From contig JAGRHI010000192.1 in assembly GCA_020445045.1 (NCBI GenBank), positions 1 through 5,116 of the forward strand: DNA of 5,116 nucleotides, read 5' to 3'. Origin of the DNA: Candidatus Competibacteraceae bacterium. Lineage in GTDB: Bacteria > Pseudomonadota > Gammaproteobacteria > Competibacterales > Competibacteraceae. This document shows, one piece after another, positions 1 to 5,116 of this stretch. Positions within the stretch are counted from its first letter, which is position 1; each line of letters begins with the position of its first letter. The position numbers and the translations under genes were made by a program. Under the pieces are notes generated by a model. The model was not told where the DNA came from. It worked only from the letters and a program-made list of their open reading frames with translations, and made no database searches.

Positions 1-1
1 C

Positions 2-247
2 TTGGCGCTGCGTCGCCTGGAGGAATCCAACGAGCCGGCCGCTAGCGGCGACGCTAGTAGCGGACTAGCCTACGCGCAACTGCATCCCGACCAGCGCCGC
101 GCCTGGCGGTCGAAAATGCGGCAGTTGCGCGCCTCTGGCCTCAGTTTCGGGGAAATCAGCCGCCAGCTTTACCGGGACCATGGCCTCTGTGGACTGGATC
201 GGCTTCCGTTGAATCCTTCGAGCATCCGGTCGGCCTGCGCCTTGTGA
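2..247 (+). CDS. 3' end of an uncharacterised gene with a possible C-terminal helix-turn-helix (5' end outside window)
   Basis: The reading frame is open from the left edge of the window to a TGA at 245-247, giving 81 visible residues. The TTG at position 2 is just the first codon in view, so the real start is probably upstream. I do not recognise the family. The visible part is charged and hydrophilic. A segment around residues 38-60 (MRQLRASGLSFGEISRQLY) has the pattern of a helix-turn-helix, with a Gly-Leu-Ser turn followed by an Ile/Leu-rich helix, as seen in recombinase and regulator DNA-binding domains. The tail contains NPSSIR, which loosely resembles the end of resolvase-type HTH repeats. 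There are no tyrosine-recombinase catalytic residues, signal peptide or membrane segment. The gene converges on the minus-strand tRNA-Arg, 95 bases away. That the stretch is coding is fairly likely; DNA binding is only an inference. Confidence 0.5.
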   Translation: MALRRLEESNEPAASGDASSGLAYAQLHPDQRRAWRSKMRQLRASGLSFGEISRQLYRDHGLCGLDRLPLNPSSIRSACAL

Positions 248-342
248 GCCCCACGGGCGCATGGAAATCGAAAATTTGCACGACGACTGCACGACGGACC
301 GGTTTCGGCTGGATGGCGATTGATCATAACCCATTGAAAACA

Positions 343-419
343 TGGTGCCCCGAACAGGATTCGAACCTGTGGCCTCACCCTTAGGAGGGGTGCGCTCTAT
401 CCATCTGAGCTATCGGGGC
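343..419 (-). tRNA. tRNA-Arg, anticodon CCT (reads AGG)
   Basis: Read on the minus strand, the 77 bases fold into a full cloverleaf. The acceptor stem GCCCCGA pairs with TCGGGGC. The D stem GCTC/GAGC closes a nine-base loop. The anticodon stem CACCC/GGGTG closes the loop CTCCTAA, with CCT at the anticodon position. A five-base variable region follows, then the T stem ACAGG/CCTGT around TTCGAAT. The discriminator base is A, and the terminal CCA is encoded in the DNA (343-345). All stems are perfectly paired, so the gene looks functional. Anticodon CCT decodes the rare arginine codon AGG. The gene begins 43 bases after the stop of the alkB-like gene on the same strand, so it may be read from that operon or from a promoter inside it. 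I see no clear intrinsic terminator beyond its 3' end. Confidence 0.97.
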
Positions 420-462
420 TAAATCGGAAGGGGGGTCAGAAACCAGCGACCCGTGGCCGGGC

Positions 463-1149
463 TTATGAAGATGAGGGTTCAAGAATAGCCGATGGAGGCT
501 TGTCCGAACAAGAGGATAGCTTCCCAGGACCGTGAATCCAGCGAAACGTCAGGTTGATTCGCGGTCCCACCGGTTGGCGGGTCTTGGGCACATGATGTCG
601 CCAGCAGTGCTGAGTCGTCCCGCCCAACACCAGCATGTCGCCATCCTCCAGCGACCACTCCAACCGCAGTCGCCGTTTCTTATGCTGTAACAGAAAACGG
701 CGGGCGGCGCCCAGGCTGATCGAAGCGATCACCGGATTGCGACCTAGTTCCGGCTCGTCGTCGCTGTGCCAGCCCATGCTGTCCTGGCCATCGCGATAAA
801 GATTGAGTAGCACGCTGTTGAAGCGAGCCACCGCCAGCGCTTCCACGCGCTCCCGCATGTCCAGCAGGGTCGGGGTCCACGGCATCGGCTCCAGCCGCAG
901 ACCGGAATAGCGGTAAACGGCGTCGGGATCGCCATGCCAGGCGCTCAGCCGGGGCGAGGCAATCGAGCGGCCGTATAAGACGATCACCGGTTGTTGCCAG
1001 GCCGTCTCCCGATGCAGGGCCGCGAACAGGCGGGCACTTTCCGCCGGCGCGAACGCCTGTCGGTACAGCACGCCCTCTCCGTCCGGGAAAGCCAGTTGCT
1101 CGACGGTCAACCCGGTCGCGGCCGGCGGCGGCGGCCAGGATTCGCTCAT
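463..1149 (-). CDS. alkB: AlkB-family 2-oxoglutarate/Fe(II)-dependent dioxygenase (nucleic-acid alkylation repair)
   Basis: This is a 228-residue cytoplasmic protein. AlkB enzymes use Fe(II), oxygen and 2-oxoglutarate to oxidise methyl or etheno adducts off bases such as 1-methyladenine and 3-methylcytosine. The iron triad is visible: H128 and D130 in the HSD motif (after NLYRDGQDSMGW), then H185 in CWRHHVPK. The 2-oxoglutarate and structural motif RxNxTxR is R197 INLTF R203. The substrate-side motif PR..AWHGD lies around residues 66-74. The distal HHVPK and RINLTFR arrangement resembles the ALKBH2/ALKBH3-like bacterial group more than E. coli AlkB. About 25 residues follow the last motif as a Ser/Pro-rich tail. 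I chose the ATG at 1149 because it overlaps the upstream gene's stop as ATGA and is followed directly by homologous-looking sequence; the frame stays open upstream to 1320 but that part lies wholly inside the neighbouring gene. The preferred substrate (DNA or RNA) cannot be told from sequence. Confidence 0.93.
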   Translation of the reverse strand: MSESWPPPPAATGLTVEQLAFPDGEGVLYRQAFAPAESARLFAALHRETAWQQPVIVLYGRSIASPRLSAWHGDPDAVYRYSGLRLEPMPWTPTLLDMRERVEALAVARFNSVLLNLYRDGQDSMGWHSDDEPELGRNPVIASISLGAARRFLLQHKKRRLRLEWSLEDGDMLVLGGTTQHCWRHHVPKTRQPVGPRINLTFRWIHGPGKLSSCSDKPPSAILEPSSS

Positions 1150-1919
1150 GCCGAACTCGCCGCGACCGGCCAATCCAGTCGATATTCCCGCCGGCCACCG
1201 TCGAGCCAGGTCGTTTCCAGCATTCGCGCCTGTCCGCGATCGTCCGCCAACAGCAGGGTCGAGGAGCGAGTGCCGTAACCCGGCGCGTCGATGAAGATCG
1301 GCGACAACCAGCGCTCCCATTCCAGCGGGACGCCGGTGCGTGGCAGTTCAGGGTCGGGCGCCGGCGCGCGGTCCATGAGCAGACCGAACAGATCATCCGG
1401 CACCGGATCGGCGCGACCGTCCAGTGCGCCGCGCAGCAACGACACCCCCCGTTTCAGCTTGGGCCAGGGCGTGTCCAGCAGATGATTGCTGAGGCCGTAC
1501 CATCCCGGCGGCAAGCGTTGGGGCGAGCCGGCGCGATTGGAGTAGTAATACAAACCCGTCACATCGCCCAGCAGCAGGTTGAAACCGTTGTAGTGGCTGG
1601 CTTGCGGCCGCAAGCGTTCGAGATACGTGGTCGCCGGCACCGAATCTTGCAGGTAAGCGCTGACCAGATGGCCTCGCGACGGCGCGTTCGTCAACACCCG
1701 GCCGGGCTCGCGGTAGTTGGTGATGGCGGCAAACCGACCGGTCCGGGTGATACCCATCCAGGTACCGCCTTCCTTGAGATCGCGCCCGGCCAGCACATGG
1801 GGCATATCTTCCCAGAAGGCCAGGGGCGCGGTGGGACGGTCATGAAATTCGTCACGGTTGGCCGCGACCAGTAGTTCGTGACCGGGATGACAGCGGTAGG
1901 CAATCAGAATCAGACACAT
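1146..1919 (-). CDS. NRDE/TANGO2-family protein
   Basis: This 257-residue protein begins MCLILIAY and carries the family signature N21-R22-D23-E24. Further conserved blocks are GGTWMGITRTGRFAAITNYR (51-70), YGLSNHLLDTPWPKL (141-155) and YGTRSSTLLL (215-224). Length and order of blocks match the whole family, so the gene is intact. The invariant Cys2, exposed after removal of Met1, gives the look of an N-terminal-nucleophile hydrolase fold, but no reaction is established. The animal relative TANGO2 has been linked to haem or lipid handling, and that role is debated. I chose the ATG at 1919 because the family starts with MC; an in-frame TTG at 1955, overlapping the stop of the gene before it, would add 12 unlikely residues. 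Its ribosome site is weak (TGGAA about 7 bases before the ATG). It lies 32 bases after the response regulator and overlaps alkB by four bases, suggesting co-translation with the latter. Confidence 0.92.
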   Translation of the reverse strand: MCLILIAYRCHPGHELLVAANRDEFHDRPTAPLAFWEDMPHVLAGRDLKEGGTWMGITRTGRFAAITNYREPGRVLTNAPSRGHLVSAYLQDSVPATTYLERLRPQASHYNGFNLLLGDVTGLYYYSNRAGSPQRLPPGWYGLSNHLLDTPWPKLKRGVSLLRGALDGRADPVPDDLFGLLMDRAPAPDPELPRTGVPLEWERWLSPIFIDAPGYGTRSSTLLLADDRGQARMLETTWLDGGRREYRLDWPVAASSA

Positions 1920-1951
1920 GGCGGTTCCAGGCGAACGCGCTGAGCCGGCGC

Positions 1952-2602
1952 TCAATCTTCCGCGTCATAGATATTGAGAATACCGATCGCCATCGCCATG
2001 CGGATCAACCGCGACAGCGTGTCGGCGCGCGTCTTCTGCATCACCTTGGCCCGATGTACCTCCACGGTCTTGCGACTCAGGTTCAACAGCTTGGCGATTT
2101 GCCGATTGGACAAGCCTTTCACCACCCACCGCAGCACGTCTTGTTCGCGTGGCGTTAGCGTGTCGAAACGGCGCATCAGCTCCCGCCGCCGCGCCCGAGC
2201 ACGGCGGCGCACCACATCCTCGGCCAAGGCATTATGGATGCAATCCAGCAATAGCTGGTCGTTGAACGGTTTTTCGATGAAATCCAGCGCGCCCTGTTTC
2301 ATGGCGGCAACCGCCGTCGCCACATTGCCGCAACCGGTAATGATGATGACCGGTACATCGATGCCGTGCTCGCGCAACTGCTGTTGAGGGCTGGGGTCGC
2401 CGCGCCCGGAAACTCGGACATCCAGCAGCAAGCACGCGGGCCGGTCAGGTTGGTAGACCGTCAGAAAGGTATCGATATCGGTGAAAGCACGCGCCTCCAA
2501 GCCCACCGACTCCAACAAGCATTGCAGCGAACTCCGCAAGGCGGGGTCGTCGTCGACGACATCGTCGACGATGTAGATGATCGGAGTTGTCGGCGCGTTC
2601 AT
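1952..2602 (-). CDS. FixJ/NarL-type two-component response regulator (receiver plus LuxR-type HTH), receiver unusual
   Basis: This 216-residue protein has a receiver domain (about 7-128), an Arg-rich linker (131-145) and a LuxR/FixJ DNA-binding domain (149-203). The HTH region carries LTPREQDVL, GLSNRQIAKLLNLS and KTVEVHRAKVMQK, the pattern of a FixJ-type output. In the receiver, the phospho-acceptor D61 (LLLD), T89 (IIITG) and K111 (EKPF) are present, so phosphorylation is possible. Two features are odd. IVDD is followed by an extra VVDD (15-18) in the acidic pocket, and residues 64-72 after D61 lack the usual [M/F]PG..G..L pattern. It is probably a DNA-binding transcription factor, but no sensor kinase gene adjoins it, so its signal is unknown. 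The start at ATG 2602 gives a normal family N-terminus, although no good Shine-Dalgarno sequence is seen. It is first in a probable operon with the NRDE and AlkB genes and may regulate that operon, itself or unlinked targets. Confidence 0.9.
   Translation of the reverse strand: MNAPTTPIIYIVDDVVDDDPALRSSLQCLLESVGLEARAFTDIDTFLTVYQPDRPACLLLDVRVSGRGDPSPQQQLREHGIDVPVIIITGCGNVATAVAAMKQGALDFIEKPFNDQLLLDCIHNALAEDVVRRRARARRRELMRRFDTLTPREQDVLRWVVKGLSNRQIAKLLNLSRKTVEVHRAKVMQKTRADTLSRLIRMAMAIGILNIYDAED
2549..2572. repeat. Tandem pair of 12-bp palindromes inside the response regulator gene
   Basis: Two adjacent 12-base units (2549-2560 GTCGTCGACGAC and 2561-2572 ATCGTCGACGAT) match at 10 of 12 positions, and each is a perfect palindrome. 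On the minus strand they encode VVDD (residues 15-18) and IVDD (11-14). The family normally has only one such IVDD block here, so an in-frame duplication is the simplest explanation. Confidence 0.75.
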
Positions 2603-2908
2603 GAATCAGCGATTGGGGCCAGGCCAGCTCGGCGCCGCCGGATTCGGCAACCTACTGGCCGATTCGAGCGACGGCGACCATCGGGATGATGCTTCAAGTG
2701 ACAGATCACATCCGTGCTTTCCATCATTGCCGGCAAACTCGAAATCCAATAACCATTTGAAAAACAATCATACAAGTTTTCGCCACCATGGCGGATAAAA
2801 ATCGCTTGACTAGAATACCGAGTATATGAAAGCAGGCGCACGTTCGTCGAGGCGGCACGTTACAATTATCGATACCCGACATAACCCCGACTTGAGGAGA
2901 TCTTCGCC
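2603..2908. other. Divergent intergenic region between the response regulator operon and the crotonase/acyl-CoA synthetase genes
   Basis: This 306-base gap lies between two divergent start codons and must hold promoters for at least one direction. The part next to the response regulator (2603-2700) is GC-rich and resembles coding DNA, but short frames there show no recognisable protein. The segment from about 2735 to 2835 is clearly richer in A and T. It contains a short inverted repeat, CGCCA-CCA-TGGCG (2781-2793), an isolated -35-like TTGACT (2806-2811) and TATATG (2823-2828) only 11 bases later, plus TACAAT at 2861-2866. None combines into a well-spaced sigma-70 promoter, so no promoter is called. 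GTGA-CAGA-TCAC at 2698-2709 is a small dyad of unknown meaning. I see no RNA gene or riboswitch. Confidence 0.6.
2894..2900 (+). promoter_or_regulatory. Ribosome binding site of the crotonase-family gene
   Basis: GAGGAGA lies eight bases before the ATG at 2909 and is close to an ideal Shine-Dalgarno sequence. It supports that ATG as the start and suggests efficient translation, in contrast to the weak sites of the divergent operon. Confidence 0.85.
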
Positions 2909-3706
2909 ATGAGCGCGCCCCACCATTCCGAAGACATGTTCGTGCTGCGTCAGGATGAAGCCGGCGTCGCCACACTCACGCTCAACCGCCCCAAACAGTA
3001 CAACGCCCTGTCGCAAGCCATGCTGGGCGCGCTGCAAGCGGCGCTGGACACGGTCGCGGTCGATGAGAGCATCCGGGTCGTGGTCATCGCCGGGAGTGGC
3101 GTGGCGTTCTGCGCCGGCCACGATCTCAAGGAAATGCGTGCCCACGACGACCCGGCGTTCCATAGCGCGCTGTTCGCTCAATGCGGGCAGGTGATGTTGA
3201 CCATCAATCGCTTGCCGCAACCGGTGATCGCGCGGGTGCACGGCATCGCCACCGCCGCCGGCTGCCAACTGGTCGCGGCCTGCGACCTGGCGGTTGCGTC
3301 CGACAATGCCCGATTTGCGGTCTCCGGCATCAACGTCGGGTTATTCTGCGCCACGCCCGGCGTGGCGCTGAGCCGCAACCTGGGTCGCAAGCAAGCGATG
3401 GAAATGTTGTTGACCGGCGAATTCATCGACGCACCGACCGCCCAACGTCAGGGTCTGATCAACCGAGTAACGCCGCTGGAGCAACTGGACGCGGAGATCT
3501 GGCGACTGGCCGACGCCATTTGCGGCAAGTCGTCGCTGGCGATTCGCATGGGCAAGGAATTGTTCTACCGGCAGTTGGGATTGCCTCTGGAAGAAGCCTA
3601 CGCCCGCGCTAGCGAGACCATGGCCTGCAACATGGACAGCGAAGACGCCCGCGAAGGCATCGATGCCTTCATCGCCAAACGCAAACCGACGTGGAAAGGC
3701 TGCTAA
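2909..3706 (+). CDS. Enoyl-CoA hydratase/isomerase (crotonase) family protein, ECHDC3-like, lacking both classical catalytic glutamates
   Basis: This is a complete 265-residue crotonase-fold protein. The first CoA and oxyanion-hole segment is GVAFCAGHDLKEM (64-76), and the second is HGIATAAGCQLVAACDLAVA (111-130). The FAVSGINVGLFCATPGVAL block (136-154) and the C-terminal AKRKPTW helix are also typical. In classical hydratases, two glutamates activate the water (rat Glu144 and Glu164). By my alignment these positions are Q120 and G140 here, as in the ECHDC3 subgroup. The fold should bind an acyl-CoA and stabilise a thioester enolate, but ordinary 2-enoyl-CoA hydration is doubtful, so the reaction is unassigned. 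The start at 2909 is set by a strong ribosome site. There is no signal peptide. An acyl-CoA synthetase gene follows after 101 bases on the same strand, which suggests that both act on the same CoA thioester pathway. Confidence 0.93.
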   Translation: MSAPHHSEDMFVLRQDEAGVATLTLNRPKQYNALSQAMLGALQAALDTVAVDESIRVVVIAGSGVAFCAGHDLKEMRAHDDPAFHSALFAQCGQVMLTINRLPQPVIARVHGIATAAGCQLVAACDLAVASDNARFAVSGINVGLFCATPGVALSRNLGRKQAMEMLLTGEFIDAPTAQRQGLINRVTPLEQLDAEIWRLADAICGKSSLAIRMGKELFYRQLGLPLEEAYARASETMACNMDSEDAREGIDAFIAKRKPTWKGC

Positions 3707-3747
3707 GCCTCGTCAATACTCAATTACCGTCCGTTTTTCCGTGTCTC

Positions 3748-3762
3748 CCGCGCATTCCGCGG
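3748..3762. repeat. Small inverted repeat between the crotonase and acyl-CoA synthetase genes
   Basis: CCGCG and CGCGG form a perfect five-base-pair stem around the loop CATTC, in the 101-base gap between the two genes. No T-run follows on the plus strand, so it is not a proper intrinsic terminator. The A/C-rich, apparently unstructured stretch after it leads into the ribosome site. Read-through from the first gene to the second is plausible; a weak attenuating or mRNA-stabilising hairpin is only a guess. Confidence 0.4.
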
Positions 3763-3794
3763 ATAACACCACAACAAAATAACCAAACCACCCC

Positions 3795-3800
3795 GGAGGT
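3795..3800 (+). promoter_or_regulatory. Ribosome binding site of the acyl-CoA synthetase gene, deciding a GTG start
   Basis: GGAGGT is a near-perfect Shine-Dalgarno sequence, seven bases before the GTG at 3808. It favours this GTG over the first in-frame ATG (3838, residue 11), which has no comparable site upstream. Confidence 0.85.
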
Positions 3801-3807
3801 ACCCACC

Positions 3808-5116
3808 GTGAGCCCCAGCGCCCACAATATCTATGAAATGAGCCTGGATCAGAACCCGGCCAACTATGTACCGTTGACCCCGTTGACCTTCATCGAACGG
3901 GCCGCTTCGGTTTATCCCCATTACACCGCCGTGGTGCATGGTCCCGTTCGGCGCGACTGGGCGGAAACCTACGCCCGGTGCCGGCGGTTGGCTTCGGCGC
4001 TGCAAAAACGTGGCGTCGGCCTTGGCCATACCGTGGCGGCGATGCTGCCCAATATCCCGGAAATGTTCGAGACGCACTTTGGCGTCCCGATGTCCGGCGC
4101 GACGCTGAACACCTTGAATATCCGGTTGGATGCCGAAGCCATTGCTTTCATGCTCGAACACGGCGAGGCGAAAATCCTGCTCACCGACCGCGAGTTCTCC
4201 GAGACCATCGGCAAGGCGCTGCGGTTGATGCCGGCGACCAAGCGGCCGTTGGTCATCGATGTGGATGATCCGCAATTCGTCGGCGGCGAGAAACTAGGCA
4301 CGCTGGACTATGAGACCTTGCTGGCCGAGGGCGACCCCGAGTTTGCCTGGCAGCTCCCGGCCAACGAGTGGCAGGCCATCACCCTGAACTACACCTCCGG
4401 CACCACCGGTAATCCCAAGGGGGTGGTCTATCATCATCGCGGCGCGTATCTGAACGCGGTCAGCAATGCCCTGGTATGGGACATGGGCCTGCATCCGGTC
4501 TATCTGTGGACCCTGCCGATGTTCCATTGCAACGGCTGGTGCTTCCCGTGGACCATCGCCGCCACGATCGGCACCAGTGTCTGCCTGCGTCAGGTGCGCG
4601 CCGACCTGGTGTTCGATCTGATCAAACAGGAAAAGGTCAATCACTTCTGTGGCGCGCCAATCGTGCTGAACACTCTCAAGAATGCGCCGGACGAAATGAA
4701 GGCCGGCATCGACCATGTGGTGAAGGTCATGACGGCCGGCGCGGCCCCCCCGGCGGCGGTGATCGAAGGCATGGAGCGGATGAATTTCAAGGTCACCCAC
4801 GTTTATGGCTTGACCGAAACCTATGGCCCGGCGGTGGTCTGTGCCTGGCACAACGAGTGGGACGAGTTGAGCCTGCCGGAACGGGCGGCGCTGAAGTCCC
4901 GCCAGGGAGTACGCTACCCCATGCTGGAAGGGCTGATGGTGGCCGATCCCCAGACGCTGGAACCGGTGCCGCGAGATGGTGAAACCATTGGCGAAATCTT
5001 CATGCGCGGCAATGTGGTGATGAGGGGTTATCTGAAGAACCCCGCCGCCAGCGAGGAAGCGTTCCAGGGTGGCTGGTTCCACAGCGGCGACCTGGCGGTC
5101 TGGCACGAGGACGGCT
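3808..5116 (+). CDS. AMP-forming acyl-CoA synthetase (fatty or other carboxylic acid-CoA ligase), 3' end outside window
   Basis: The frame runs without a stop from a GTG at 3808 to the window edge, giving 436 residues of a protein usually near 540. The ANL-family enzyme joins a carboxylic acid to ATP as an acyl-adenylate and then to CoA. Visible motifs are the phosphate loop YTSGTTGNPKG (195-205), the substrate-pocket segment PMFHCNGW (237-244), the adenine and acyl motif YGLTETYGP (333-341), and HSGDL with D428, which binds the ribose. The hinge and the C-terminal domain with the catalytic lysine lie beyond the window. The NIYEMSLDQNPANYVPLTPL opening and PMFHCNGW resemble medium-chain fatty acid, AlkK-like and plant acyl-activating enzymes; substrate chain length or aromatic preference cannot be fixed from sequence. 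It follows the crotonase-family gene by 101 bases and probably supplies it, or a shared pathway, with acyl-CoA. Confidence 0.93.
   Translation, partial: MSPSAHNIYEMSLDQNPANYVPLTPLTFIERAASVYPHYTAVVHGPVRRDWAETYARCRRLASALQKRGVGLGHTVAAMLPNIPEMFETHFGVPMSGATLNTLNIRLDAEAIAFMLEHGEAKILLTDREFSETIGKALRLMPATKRPLVIDVDDPQFVGGEKLGTLDYETLLAEGDPEFAWQLPANEWQAITLNYTSGTTGNPKGVVYHHRGAYLNAVSNALVWDMGLHPVYLWTLPMFHCNGWCFPWTIAATIGTSVCLRQVRADLVFDLIKQEKVNHFCGAPIVLNTLKNAPDEMKAGIDHVVKVMTAGAAPPAAVIEGMERMNFKVTHVYGLTETYGPAVVCAWHNEWDELSLPERAALKSRQGVRYPMLEGLMVADPQTLEPVPRDGETIGEIFMRGNVVMRGYLKNPAASEEAFQGGWFHSGDLAVWHEDG

Noticed and set aside
2..247. Tyrosine recombinase C-terminus next to a tRNA gene
   Set aside because: The Arg-His-Arg-Tyr catalytic pattern is absent from the visible 81 residues, so there is no support for an integrase.
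450..461. CCCG-TGGC-CGGG hairpin as a terminator after the AlkB-like gene
   Set aside because: The stem is only four base pairs and there is no T-run after it on the minus strand, so read-through into the tRNA is as likely.
1150..1320. N-terminal extension of the AlkB-like protein by 57 residues
   Set aside because: The frame is open, but it lies entirely within the NRDE coding sequence, and the ATGA overlap at 1146-1149 gives a normal start with normal family length.
2698..2709. GTGA-CAGA-TCAC as a CRP-like operator
   Set aside because: The half-sites match in part, but the spacer is four bases where CRP needs six, and the site is far from both likely promoters.
2806..2828. TTGACT with TATATG as a sigma-70 promoter for the crotonase gene
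   Set aside because: The spacer is only 11 bases, well short of the usual 16-18, and no better-placed -10 hexamer is present for this -35.
2599..2841. A minus-strand 80-codon frame whose stop overlaps the response regulator start as ATGA
   Set aside because: The overlap looks like coupling, but the peptide resembles no family, has no ribosome site and runs through the AT-rich promoter-like zone. It is more likely a chance frame than a remnant of a sensor kinase.
3724..5106. Long minus-strand open frames opposite the acyl-CoA synthetase gene
   Set aside because: They are antisense shadows caused by GC-rich codon use. The plus-strand frame has every ligase motif and a strong ribosome site, while the antisense products match no recognisable family.

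Overview
The window is about 5.1 kb of GC-rich, densely coding bacterial DNA. Its codon use, the CCA-encoding tRNA gene and the protein families (FixJ/NarL-type response regulator, AlkB dioxygenase, NRDE/TANGO2-family protein, crotonase, acyl-CoA synthetase) suggest a proteobacterium, most likely gammaproteobacterial. That assignment is inferred from general resemblance, not from a search. It reads as ordinary chromosome: there is no transposase, integrase, CRISPR array, phage gene or defence cassette.

Layout from left to right. Positions 2-247 hold the 3' end of a plus-strand gene with a possible helix-turn-helix near its C-terminus; its start lies outside the window. Positions 343-419 hold a complete minus-strand tRNA-Arg with anticodon CCT. 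Next come three minus-strand genes, transcribed from about 2602 leftwards: a FixJ-like response regulator (1952-2602), an NRDE/TANGO2-family protein (1146-1919) and an AlkB-family 2-oxoglutarate/Fe(II) dioxygenase (463-1149). The last two overlap by four bases (ATGA), the spacing between the first two is 32 bases, and the tRNA follows in the same direction, so the set is probably one operon.

A 306-base gap (2603-2908), AT-rich in its right half, separates this operon from a divergent plus-strand pair. The first gene of the pair (2909-3706) is a crotonase-fold protein of the ECHDC3-like type that lacks both classical hydratase glutamates. The second (3808 to the window end) is an AMP-forming acyl-CoA synthetase truncated by the window edge. 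Both have strong Shine-Dalgarno sequences, and together they suggest activation and handling of a carboxylic or fatty acid as a CoA thioester.

I did not find a clearly new multi-gene system. The most unusual signals are inside the response regulator. A 12-bp tandem duplication adds four residues to the acidic pocket of the receiver domain. A short stretch just after the phospho-accepting aspartate looks as if it is read in a shifted frame, with the usual sequence restored on both sides. Both could be real divergence or sequence errors, and they deserve checking.
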